A DNA stretch of 34,221 nucleotides, from positions 1 through 34,221 of the forward strand of contig CALMPK010000393.1 of assembly GCA_937873575.1 (NCBI GenBank), read 5' to 3'. This document shows, one piece after another, positions 1-6,713 of this stretch (its first letter is position 1; every line of letters starts with the position of its first letter). The stretch is from an uncultured Hyphomicrobiaceae bacterium. Its GTDB lineage: Bacteria > Pseudomonadota > Alphaproteobacteria > Rhizobiales > Hyphomicrobiaceae. Position numbers and translations under genes: made by a program. The notes beneath the pieces are model-generated. The model was given only the letters and a program-made list of their open reading frames with translations. It ran no database searches and was not told where the DNA came from.

Positions 1-890
1 TCGCGCCGCCCCCCGGGGGTGATGTGGGGGGGGGTGTAGGGCCCCAGGGCACGGACGGCGTCGGCGCGGGCTACGGGGGGCACCGGATCGGCGTAGACGA
101 GCCGGTCGACGTCCGCCAGAAGGTAGGGGGTCTGGTAGGCCGCGCGGCCGAGCATCACGCCGTCGACGTGCTGGAGATGCTCCGCCGCTTCAGCAAGCGT
201 ACCGATGCCGCCGTTGATGACGATGGTGAGATCGGGCCGTGCCGCCTTGAGCCGGTAGACGCGCGCATAGTCGAGCGGCGGCACCTCGCGGTTCTCTTTC
301 GGCGACAGACCTTTGAGCCACGCCTTGCGCGCGTGGACGATGAAAACGCGGCATCCCGCTTCCGCGACGCGCTCGATGAAGGCCGTGAAGTCCGCCTCCG
401 CATCCTGCTCGTCGATGCCGATCCGGCATTTGACCGTGACCGGCACCGCGACCCGCGCGCGCATTTCCGCGACGCAGTCGGCGACTAGGCGAGGCTCGGC
501 CATCAAGCACGCGCCGAAACGGCCCTCCTGAACCCGGTCGGACGGGCAGCCGACGTTGAGATTGATCTCGTCGTACCCGAGCTCGGCGCCAATAACCGAG
601 GCCTCCGCGAGCTTTGCCGGATCGGAGCCGCCGAGTTGCAACGCCACGGGATGCTCGTCGGGCGCATAGCCGAGCAGCCGCGCGCGATCCCCGTGCAACA
701 CCGCGTCGGCCGTCACCATTTCCGTGTAGAGCAGCGCATGGCGCGTCAACTGGCGATGAAAGAACCGGCAATGCCGGTCCGTCCAATCCATCATCGGGGC
801 AACGGAGAATTTGTGAGACAGAGGTTGCAACGCGTTCCATATCCCGTCTGTGTGCGGCGGCGAGACCTGCCCCCGCTTGCCGGTCCGCAC
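1..890 (-). CDS. dusA: tRNA-dihydrouridine synthase A (3' end missing)
   Basis: This flavoenzyme reduces uridines in the tRNA D-loop to dihydrouridine. The minus-strand frame carries the family opening KFSVAPMMDWTDRHCRFFH, then LLYTEMVTADAV, the substrate-loop stretch NLNVGCPSDRVQ and FGACLM, VKCRIGID, FIVHARKAWLKGLSP and the flavin-phosphate region INGGIG / DGVMLGRAAYQ, in DusA order. The reading frame runs off the left edge of the window without a stop, so the C-terminus is absent; its last ~16 codons are Pro/Gly-rich low complexity and do not look like a DusA tail, probably because of poor sequence at the edge. The start is uncertain. A GTG at 890 gives ~15 residues before WNALQPLSHKFSV, and another in-frame GTG lies at 959. 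Identity is secure, ends are not. Confidence 0.9.
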   Translation of the reverse strand, partial: MRTGKRGQVSPPHTDGIWNALQPLSHKFSVAPMMDWTDRHCRFFHRQLTRHALLYTEMVTADAVLHGDRARLLGYAPDEHPVALQLGGSDPAKLAEASVIGAELGYDEINLNVGCPSDRVQEGRFGACLMAEPRLVADCVAEMRARVAVPVTVKCRIGIDEQDAEADFTAFIERVAEAGCRVFIVHARKAWLKGLSPKENREVPPLDYARVYRLKAARPDLTIVINGGIGTLAEAAEHLQHVDGVMLGRAAYQTPYLLADVDRLVYADPVPPVARADAVRALGPYTPPHITPGGRR

Positions 891-1196
891 CCTCGACCGG
901 CTCGGCGCATGGCGGCGGCCAGCGCCATCTTCTGTGCACGAATCCGCAGGCGCCGTCACGCGGATCGATCGCCCCGTCAGACGGCCAGCCCCCTGGCGGC
1001 CGGGGTGTGATCGTTCGAGGCGTAAAGCGCTCTTCGCTTTCAGCGAACGCTCGGTCGCACCCTAAACCATGATTTGAGCGTGCACTTCACGACTTCGATG
1101 GTTCGCGGGTCTGATCCCGCCAAAGCCGGCAGCACCTTGGGACTTCTCTATCGGACCGCTCACCGCCACCGCAATTCTGTACGGTCGGACTGTGGC
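891..1196. other. Intergenic region between dusA and the anti-sigma gene
   Basis: I find no credible gene here. It should hold the dusA promoter (minus strand). One small hairpin is visible, TTCGCT at 1033-1038 and AGCGAA at 1042-1047 with a 3-nt loop. A stretch near 1095-1120 looks faintly like a tRNA T-arm but has no acceptor or anticodon arm. Confidence 0.5.
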
Positions 1197-1418
1197 CTAG
1201 CGATCGTCAAATGGTGGCGTGCCATCGGAGTGACGATCCTTGAGCAGGGCGTCGATCCCGCGAAACATCACGTCGAACTGCTGTTTGGCGCCCTGGCACA
1301 TCGGGCAGCCCGCGATATGCGCGGCGAGTTGCTCCATCTCCGAGCTGGTCAACGGCCTGTCCCGGCTCTCGCTCACCAGCCACGTCGTATCCCGGCACAC
1401 GATCGCAGGAGAACTCAT
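1197..1418 (-). CDS. Small zinc-binding anti-sigma factor (ZAS type)
   Basis: This 73-residue soluble protein has the zinc anti-sigma signature HxxxCxxC (His34, Cys38, Cys41), with Cys8 available as a fourth ligand. Families of this kind bind the ECF sigma factor encoded beside them and release it when zinc/thiol chemistry changes. Its ATG (1418) overlaps the sigma gene's TGA by four bases (ATGA), so the two are translationally coupled. There is no transmembrane segment and no C-terminal sensor domain. It is therefore a minimal anti-sigma or zinc-finger domain, and the signal must act on this domain itself. The role is inferred from the motif and position. No other domain is recognisable. Confidence 0.75.
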   Translation of the reverse strand: MSSPAIVCRDTTWLVSESRDRPLTSSEMEQLAAHIAGCPMCQGAKQQFDVMFRGIDALLKDRHSDGTPPFDDR

Positions 1419-2005
1419 GTTCGCGTCTCCCAATTCATGTCGAGGCAGACGCGAAGCTGCATGCGCGCACGATAGAGAAGAATGCGGAGGTTGCCCGGCG
1501 TGACCTGCAGGACCGAGCAGATCTCGGAGGGCTCGTCCTCGAGCCACTCGCTCATCAGGAACGCCCGCGAGGTCCGCTCCGGCAAGTGCGTCAGACACGC
1601 TTCGAGCACGCGGATAAAGTCCGTGCGCTCCGCAACGGTCGCAGGGTCGCTCCACGCATCCTGCGGCCGCGCCCAAAAGCCGGACGCGTCGAACAGGCTG
1701 TCGAACGGCGTCAGATCGTACTCGTCCTCTTCATTCGGTCCGATCGGTGCAAGAGGCATGACCCGGCGACGGGCGCGAATGGCATCGAGAATTTTGTGCT
1801 TCAGGATCGAGATCATCCAGGTCTTGAGACTCGCCCTGCGCTGAAATCCGGCCTCTCCAGCGAGGGCCGCCAGCAGCGTCTCCTGCACGACATCCTCGGC
1901 CGCTGCCTTGTCCTGAAGCTGAAGCATCGCGAGACGAAGAAGGAACGGCCGGAACGCCGCCACCGCACTACCGAAGCTCTTCTCGCCAAGCGATTGGTCT
2001 TTCAT
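1415..2005 (-). CDS. ECF-type RNA polymerase sigma factor
   Basis: The protein is a 196-residue sigma-70 family factor with region 2 (FRPFLLRLAMLQLQDKAAAE, VVQETLLAAL, LKTWMISILKHKILDAIRAR) and region 4 (LEACLTHLPERTSRAFLMSE, then EPSEICSVLQVTPGNLRILLYRARMQLR). A linker of ~45 acidic residues containing the stretch NEEDEYD lies between them. I took ATG at 2005 (MKDQSLGEK) because the only upstream alternative is a TTG at 2041, and the region 2 homology begins soon after it. It overlaps the downstream zinc anti-sigma by four bases. It is divergent from an exported catalase-like peroxidase, which makes that gene the obvious candidate target. I could not identify a convincing ECF -35/-10 pair between them. 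Confidence 0.92.
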   Translation of the reverse strand: MKDQSLGEKSFGSAVAAFRPFLLRLAMLQLQDKAAAEDVVQETLLAALAGEAGFQRRASLKTWMISILKHKILDAIRARRRVMPLAPIGPNEEDEYDLTPFDSLFDASGFWARPQDAWSDPATVAERTDFIRVLEACLTHLPERTSRAFLMSEWLEDEPSEICSVLQVTPGNLRILLYRARMQLRVCLDMNWETRT

Positions 2006-2154
2006 CGCGCGAAAATAAACGTGCCCCGTCGCGTAACGCAACGCCGCGGCCGTACGACCAAACGCTCATCGCCCTCCGGATTGATCAGAACCCCGTGAAC
2101 ACCTCACGACGGGACTACCTGGATTGTTTCCTTCGCCGGATGGCGGTTGGCAAA

Positions 2155-2163
2155 GGGAGGAGA
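2155..2163 (+). promoter_or_regulatory. Ribosome binding site deciding the peroxidase start
   Basis: GGGAGGAGA ends six bases before the ATG at 2170. This strong Shine-Dalgarno sequence favours that ATG over the in-frame GTG at 2095, and places a normal signal peptide at the N-terminus. Confidence 0.7.
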
Positions 2164-2169
2164 AACCAC

Positions 2170-3177
2170 ATGACACACGCAGCACTGCAGACCTTGGGCG
2201 CCGGCTGGCTCGGCGTTGCCATATCGATCACGTCGGGGGTGATGATGACGACAAACGCACGTTCGCAAGAGGCCAGCCCCGAAGCTTTGATCAACGGTCT
2301 CAACGCCGTGTTCGGCCAGCACGGCGCGCGCGCCAGCCACGCCAAGGGATTATGTGTGACGGGAACGTTCACTCCGACGGCCCTGGCGAAGTCTTTGTCC
2401 AAGGCGGCGCAGTTCGCGGGCGTGGTGCCGCTGCTCGGCCGCTTCTCCATGGGAGGCGGCAACCCCAAGATTCCCGATACGGCCCGACCGGCTCCGCGCG
2501 GACTTGCCTTGCGCTTCGATCTCGGCGCGGGCAATGCCTTCGATCTCGTGTTGCTGTCGACGCCCATGTTCTTCGCGAAAACGCCGGAGCAAATGCTCGG
2601 CTTCTTGCAGGCCCGCGTTCCGGGGCCCGATGGCAAGCCCGATCCGGCGAAGATCAAGGCCTTCGCCGCGGGCAATCCCGACACGACCAAGCAAGGAGCT
2701 TGGCTCGCGAGCCATCCCATTCCAGCGAGCTACGCTGGGACGAACTACTGGGGGATCCACGCCTTCACGTTCACGAACGCTGATGGCGCCGCAACCGTCG
2801 TCAAATTCAAGGCCGTTCCGCAAGCGGGTGAAATCGGCATGACGGACGAGGAGGCGAAGACAAAGACACCGGACTTCTACAGTGAAGATCTCAAGCAGCG
2901 GCTTTCGACCGGCCCCGTGTCGTTCGATCTCCTGAGCATCGTCGCAGAGCCCGGCGATGCGACCGACGACCCGACGGCCGTCTGGCCCGAGGAAGCGCGC
3001 AAGTCCGTCAAGCTCGGCACCATAGCGCTTTCGGCGATCGAAGCACCGGCCACCTGCGATGCCGTCGTGTTCGATCCCGCCAACCTCGTCGACGGCATCG
3101 CCGGCCCGACGAACGACGCGATCTTCGCGGTGCGCTCGCCCGCCTATGCCATCTCACTCTCGCGGCGAGCCAAGTAG
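2170..3177 (+). CDS. Exported catalase-related haem peroxidase (SrpA-like)
   Basis: This is a 335-residue single-domain member of the catalase family, the small catalase-related type that usually acts as a haem peroxidase. A Sec-type signal peptide covers roughly residues 1-33 (hydrophobic core near 10-26), so the protein is periplasmic. Family landmarks are His57 in SHAKGLCVTGTF (the distal His position), the RGLALRFDL stretch near 110-118, STPMFFAKTPEQ near 130-141, and the proximal haem ligand context RSPAY at the extreme C-terminus (Arg322, Tyr326). The distal Asn of true catalases aligns with Leu129, so catalase activity is doubtful. It is divergent from an ECF sigma/anti-sigma pair, suggesting induction by oxidative stress. 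A terminator hairpin follows. Confidence 0.88.
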   Translation: MTHAALQTLGAGWLGVAISITSGVMMTTNARSQEASPEALINGLNAVFGQHGARASHAKGLCVTGTFTPTALAKSLSKAAQFAGVVPLLGRFSMGGGNPKIPDTARPAPRGLALRFDLGAGNAFDLVLLSTPMFFAKTPEQMLGFLQARVPGPDGKPDPAKIKAFAAGNPDTTKQGAWLASHPIPASYAGTNYWGIHAFTFTNADGAATVVKFKAVPQAGEIGMTDEEAKTKTPDFYSEDLKQRLSTGPVSFDLLSIVAEPGDATDDPTAVWPEEARKSVKLGTIALSAIEAPATCDAVVFDPANLVDGIAGPTNDAIFAVRSPAYAISLSRRAK

Positions 3178-3233
3178 TCTTGCATCGATCGTGCATCTGC
3201 CGTGTTGAAGGCGACATAGCGCAAGACGCGATC

Positions 3234-3265
3234 GCGAGGCCAGCGGTTCCAAGCCCTGGCCTCGC
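3234..3265 (+). terminator. Hairpin terminator after the catalase-like gene
   Basis: A perfect 10-bp stem, GCGAGGCCAG (3234-3243) with CTGGCCTCGC (3256-3265), has a 12-nt loop and starts 57 bases after the stop codon. There is no T-run. It lies between convergent genes and may serve both strands. The rest of 3178-3408 holds no gene. Confidence 0.55.
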
Positions 3266-3408
3266 TCGTGCCGCACGTCAGCTTTGGCGGGTGTGAGAGG
3301 TGCATCGCGATGTGGTCGCGTTGCTCACGCGCCGGGTTCAATGCGCCCGGGAATCGAACACACTGCGATGGGCACGCACGGATCGGATTGTCGTCTTCGG
3401 ATCGAGTG

Positions 3409-4728
3409 TCAGAACTCGATGGCCAAGTAGCGGCGGTTCACCCAGCCCGCACTCTGGCCATGCGAAACCGGACACCACTCGCCGACGCAATACCCCGTCA
3501 TCCGAATGCGCTTGCCCTCGGAGGGTATGCTGCCGACGATCGCGGAATCTCCGTCCGCCTGCCGCCGCATGTTCAGCACATCGTCGTAAGGAACGCGAAC
3601 AACCCGGTAGGTGATGGCGTCGCGCGCATCCCTCTGCGGCGGCGGGCGGCGCACAGCAAGGCCCGGGGCGTCCGGCCAGATGAAGTAGCGGTGGACCCAG
3701 CCGACACGGTGGCCGCTGCGAACCGGACACCAGTCGTCCTGGCATTCTCCGACCGTTCGGATGCCCGTCGCGCGCTGCGCGATCGTCGCGACGATCTCGG
3801 TCTCCGCGCTCGGGCCGCGGCGCACGTTCAGCACGTCGCCCTCGGGAACGTTGACGACGCTATAAGTCCTGGCGCTCGCGAGTTGAAAGGTCGCGTCGGA
3901 GGACCGCGCCATCGCCTCGGATTTCGCGACAGGTGGCGGAACGTCCAGAGCGGCGACGCGGCGCCCGGGGCGCACCTCTGCCTTCTCGACCGGCACGGCA
4001 CGCACCGCCAAGTCGCGGGCAGCATTCGCCGGGGCCTTCGCATTACCGCCACCGGCTCGCGGACTCGCGGCGGAGACCGCGGGCCTCGCCGACACAGGTT
4101 GAGCGGTGGTGGCAGATCTGGTGCTCGGCGCAATCTCAATCGCCGCCGATCGTGGTTCGCGCGCTTCGGGCCGCTTCGCTGGCGGCATAGGCGCGGCAGC
4201 GACGGAAGGCGACGGAGTGACGGCCGTTGACGGTGCTGCAACGTGCATGGCGGGCGGCGGCGCCGCAGGCCGCTCCACATTTGCGGCAACCTGCTGCTGC
4301 GGTTTCTGAGCCTCCGTCCCGAGCGAGACGATCGTACCCGTGCCCTTGTCGCCGTCCTGGTCGGTCCATTCGATGCGACTGTTGGACTTCAGCTCGATGC
4401 GGAAACACTTCTTGTCGCCATTGAACCAGACTTTCCACTGGTGGCAGACCTTGGCATCCTCGATCCACCAACGCCCGCGATCCTTCGACGAGCCGAGAAA
4501 GAAAGCGACCGCGCCGGCAGAGCCTTCAAGGCTGCCGTCCGTGCCGTAGGCGATCGGCACCACACTGCCGAGCGGGGTATCGAGATTGATGCGCGAGCCG
4601 GGAATGCTCTTCTGCAGCGTTTCGACGGACAGTGGCTCTGCTCGCACCGGCGCTGATGCAGCCTCCAGTGCAAACGCCAGCATCAACGTGCCGGACGTGA
4701 GCGCGTTCAATTTCAGTGCCGTCGCCAT
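3409..4728 (-). CDS. Secreted DUF995-like protein with two C-terminal SH3 domains
   Basis: This 439-residue exported protein has three parts. After a signal peptide (residues ~1-31, ending APVRA) comes a ~110-residue domain with GSLEGSAG, GRWWIEDAKVCHQW and KKCFRIEL; its two cysteines and W/G pattern resemble DUF995. The middle (~140-290) is a low-complexity Ala/Pro/Arg-rich linker. The C-terminus has two bacterial SH3 repeats, each with the pattern VLN-(V/M)RR ... AT/VGSIP ... C..(D/E)WCPV..G...GWV.R. Such domains often bind peptidoglycan, so a cell-envelope role is inferred; no enzyme motif is present. The ATG at 4728 was chosen over one at 4785 because GGAAGG precedes it and the signal peptide then starts correctly. 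Confidence 0.8.
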   Translation of the reverse strand: MATALKLNALTSGTLMLAFALEAASAPVRAEPLSVETLQKSIPGSRINLDTPLGSVVPIAYGTDGSLEGSAGAVAFFLGSSKDRGRWWIEDAKVCHQWKVWFNGDKKCFRIELKSNSRIEWTDQDGDKGTGTIVSLGTEAQKPQQQVAANVERPAAPPPAMHVAAPSTAVTPSPSVAAAPMPPAKRPEAREPRSAAIEIAPSTRSATTAQPVSARPAVSAASPRAGGGNAKAPANAARDLAVRAVPVEKAEVRPGRRVAALDVPPPVAKSEAMARSSDATFQLASARTYSVVNVPEGDVLNVRRGPSAETEIVATIAQRATGIRTVGECQDDWCPVRSGHRVGWVHRYFIWPDAPGLAVRRPPPQRDARDAITYRVVRVPYDDVLNMRRQADGDSAIVGSIPSEGKRIRMTGYCVGEWCPVSHGQSAGWVNRRYLAIEF

Positions 4729-4817
4729 GCGCCTTCCAAGAGCAGTCGTCGAGCCCCATCGGGACAAGCCTTCACGTTCGATCAATGGGGTTAAAGCATT
4801 GCTAAAGTAAGGCGGCC

Positions 4818-4843
4818 GGGCGCGGCATCACGGCGCCGCGCCC
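4818..4843 (-). terminator. GC-rich hairpin below the 38-residue membrane protein gene
   Basis: A perfect 9-bp stem, GGGCGCGGC (4818-4826) with GCCGCGCCC (4835-4843), has an 8-nt loop. It lies between two minus-strand genes, 149 bases after the upstream gene's stop. No T-run follows, so its terminator function is tentative. Confidence 0.4.
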
Positions 4844-4991
4844 AAGACAACGTAGGCCGCAGCCCCCCTACAAAGGTGCGGCGGGCGGGGGCCGGCGATC
4901 TCGCCACGGAATGATCGATCCGCTCCCATCGCATCGTGGCCTGTGGAGGCCGGCGGCGCGCGCATGCTCCGGGCCGGTTGCTGCACTAGGT

Positions 4992-5108
4992 TCAGCGCGC
5001 CGACATCAGCGTTTTGAGCAGATCGTTGCCGAAGCCGTAGAGTACGGCGAGCCAGAACGCCGACGCGACGACCACTCCCAACGAAAACCAGACCACCTTG
5101 TCCTTCAT
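4992..5108 (-). CDS. Small single-pass membrane protein (38 aa)
   Basis: I do not recognise a family. The peptide has a charged start (MKDK), one hydrophobic helix of about 22 residues (VVWFSLGVVVASAFWLAVLYGF) and a short C-terminal tail (KTLMSAR). AGGGGG sits six bases before the ATG at 5108, which is strong support for translation. The frame stays open upstream to 5207, but that extension is Arg-rich and lacks a start with a ribosome binding site. Flanking intergenic DNA and a downstream hairpin suggest it is monocistronic. It may be a small membrane regulator or stress peptide; the function is unknown. Confidence 0.6.
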   Translation of the reverse strand: MKDKVVWFSLGVVVASAFWLAVLYGFGNDLLKTLMSAR

Positions 5109-5295
5109 GGAAGCCCCCTGGTGTTGCAAGTCGAGGCCGCAGCTACGGCGCAAAGCGCGCTCCAACTTTGCGGATAGCGCCCCTCTGATCCGCCAACATT
5201 CAACCACCGCCGGTGAAAAGCAATGTGCCCGGAACTGATAGGGCGATCATGAGTTGCTCATGCACGACCACTCAAGCAACCCAACGGAGGCCGAC

Positions 5296-5490
5296 GTGGC
5301 CGTTCGATCGGGAATAGCCTTACTCGTCTTCATGATGGTGCACGGCGCTTTGTTCGGTGCGGGAACCGTGCTGGCGCCGGCCACACCGCTCAAGGAAATC
5401 GCCATGCGGATGATGCCGTGGGGCGTTGCCCAGACCGAAGGAGCAGAGGCGATCACCGCGCGTGTGCCTGCGTCTCGTCGCGGCGGTTGA
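5296..5490 (+). CDS. Small hypothetical membrane protein (64 aa)
   Basis: This short frame encodes one hydrophobic segment (about residues 7-27, GIALLVFMMVHGALFGAGTV) followed by a short soluble tail ending in VPASRRGG. I chose GTG at 5296 because GGAGG lies five bases upstream. An in-frame ATG at 5260 would add a polar 12-residue lead with no ribosome binding site. No family is recognised. It could be a small inner-membrane protein, or the N-terminal remnant of a longer membrane protein, because homologous-looking small proteins usually have two or more helices and this one ends abruptly in Arg/Gly. Confidence in expression is moderate. Confidence 0.4.
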   Translation: MAVRSGIALLVFMMVHGALFGAGTVLAPATPLKEIAMRMMPWGVAQTEGAEAITARVPASRRGG

Positions 5491-5681
5491 TCCGAAGCGT
5501 TTCAGATCGATAAGTCCCTCGCCTATCGACGGGACGACTTTGGCCATTGCCATTTCCAGGCCGTCGGCAACACGGTCGCGCACGCGCGATGTTGCTGAGC
5601 AGGTCGACATGACGCCCGCTCGTCCGGGTCATCGGTTTCGATGAAAATCCGGCGGCCATTCCACAAAGCAATGATTGGCAC
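5491..5681 (-). pseudogene. Possible frameshifted remnant of a small soluble protein
   Basis: Two adjacent minus-strand frames each look like protein but are joined only by a frameshift. The first, starting at a GTG at 5681, reads VPIIALWNGRRIFIETDDPDER; the next frame reads RVRDRVADGLEMAMAKVVPS and then IGEGLIDLKRF. Together they resemble a small acidic domain followed by an amphipathic helix, loosely like the trypsin-co-occurring domain family (a strand rich in E/D and then a conserved helix), but this match is from memory and weak. The C-terminal part of such a domain is missing. Chance resemblance is possible. Confidence 0.25.
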
Positions 5682-5875
5682 TCTCCAAGATGAGCGTCGG
5701 CGGCGCTGCACACCTTCGATGAATGTGCTGTGGGCCTCGTGTCCCGCCGTGCACACCCTAGCGTTCCGTCCGAGCTTGCCCGATGCTGCGGGGATGCGAG
5801 ACCGCGCGCCCGGCACACCACGCGAGTGGTAGACCGGCATGAAGGTCGAGCACTCTCATACGGGGAACCTCAGCC
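5491..5875. other. Gap with no intact gene
   Basis: No intact reading frame in this 385-base stretch looks like a real protein. The left half contains frame-broken, protein-like segments on the minus strand (listed separately). The right end supplies the leader of the crotonase-like gene, with GGGGAA eight bases before its TTG start. Confidence 0.5.
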
Positions 5876-6631
5876 TTGACGACGGCAAACCTGATCATCG
5901 ATCGCGCGGGGCCTCGCACCACGCTAACATTGAACCGCCCGCATCGCCTGAACGCGCTCGATGCAGCCCTTGTCGAAGAGCTGACGGCGGCGTTCGAAGC
6001 AGCGGCGCGTGACGGCACCCGCCTTCTTGCGGTACGCGGCGCAGGTCGAGGGTTCTCGGCCGGATTTGATTTCACCGATCTCGAACATCAGAGCGAAGGC
6101 GATCTCGTGCTCCGCTTCATCCGGTTGGAGCAGCTCCTGCAAGTGGTGGCGTCGGCACCGTTCATGACGATGGTGCTCGTGCACGGGCCCTGCTACGGCG
6201 CGGCCGCCGACCTTGTCGCCGCGTGCGCTCTGCGCATCGGCACTGCGGACACCCACTTCCGCATGCCTGGCCTGCGTTTCGGCATCGCGCTCGGCACCAC
6301 TCGCCTTGCCCGCCTCGTCGGGACGGACGCGGCCCGTGCGTTGCTGAGCACCAGTCGTGTGTTCGATGCCGAGGAGGCTCGGCGCATCGGCTTCCTGACG
6401 CGGATCGCCGCCCACGACGATTGGCTGGAACTCACCGAGCAGGCGACGGCCGATGCGACCGAGCTCTCGGCGGACAGTCTGTCGCGCATGCTGGCCCTGA
6501 CCCGCAACGCGGCGGCGGGAGACGATTCCGCGGCGCTCGCAGCCCTCGTCAACACACTCGCCGTGCCAGGATTGAAGGCGCGGATCGCCGCTTACCTCGC
6601 AAGCCTCAAGCAGAGCGCGCCATCGCGCTGA
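5876..6631 (+). CDS. Enoyl-CoA hydratase/isomerase-family protein
   Basis: The 251-residue protein has the crotonase fold: LTLNRPHRLNALD near the N-terminus, the first oxyanion-hole segment GFSAGFDF (~59-66), the second VHGPCYGAAADL (~102-113) and a C-terminal helical region. Family members act on acyl-CoA thioesters. The two hydratase glutamates are not conserved: the first aligns with Asp112 (AAADL) and the second with Gly132 (MPGLRFG). It is therefore unlikely to be an ordinary enoyl-CoA hydratase, and may be an isomerase, a hydrolase-like crotonase or a non-hydratase paralogue. TTG at 5876 is the apparent start, with GGGGAA upstream. It lies 82 bases before a GGT-family gene on the same strand. 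Confidence 0.82.
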   Translation: MTTANLIIDRAGPRTTLTLNRPHRLNALDAALVEELTAAFEAAARDGTRLLAVRGAGRGFSAGFDFTDLEHQSEGDLVLRFIRLEQLLQVVASAPFMTMVLVHGPCYGAAADLVAACALRIGTADTHFRMPGLRFGIALGTTRLARLVGTDAARALLSTSRVFDAEEARRIGFLTRIAAHDDWLELTEQATADATELSADSLSRMLALTRNAAAGDDSAALAALVNTLAVPGLKARIAAYLASLKQSAPSR

Positions 6632-6713
6632 ACGGAGCGCGGTCGCCGTTTCGGTTGCATCGCCCAGTTGCGTCTGGCATGTGAACCATTCTTCCTGAAC
6701 ACGCGAGGCATCA

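Noticed and set aside
3330..3370. A tRNA-like TTCGATTCC segment (minus strand)
   Set aside because: A T-arm-like sequence is present but no acceptor, D-arm or anticodon arm can be drawn around it.
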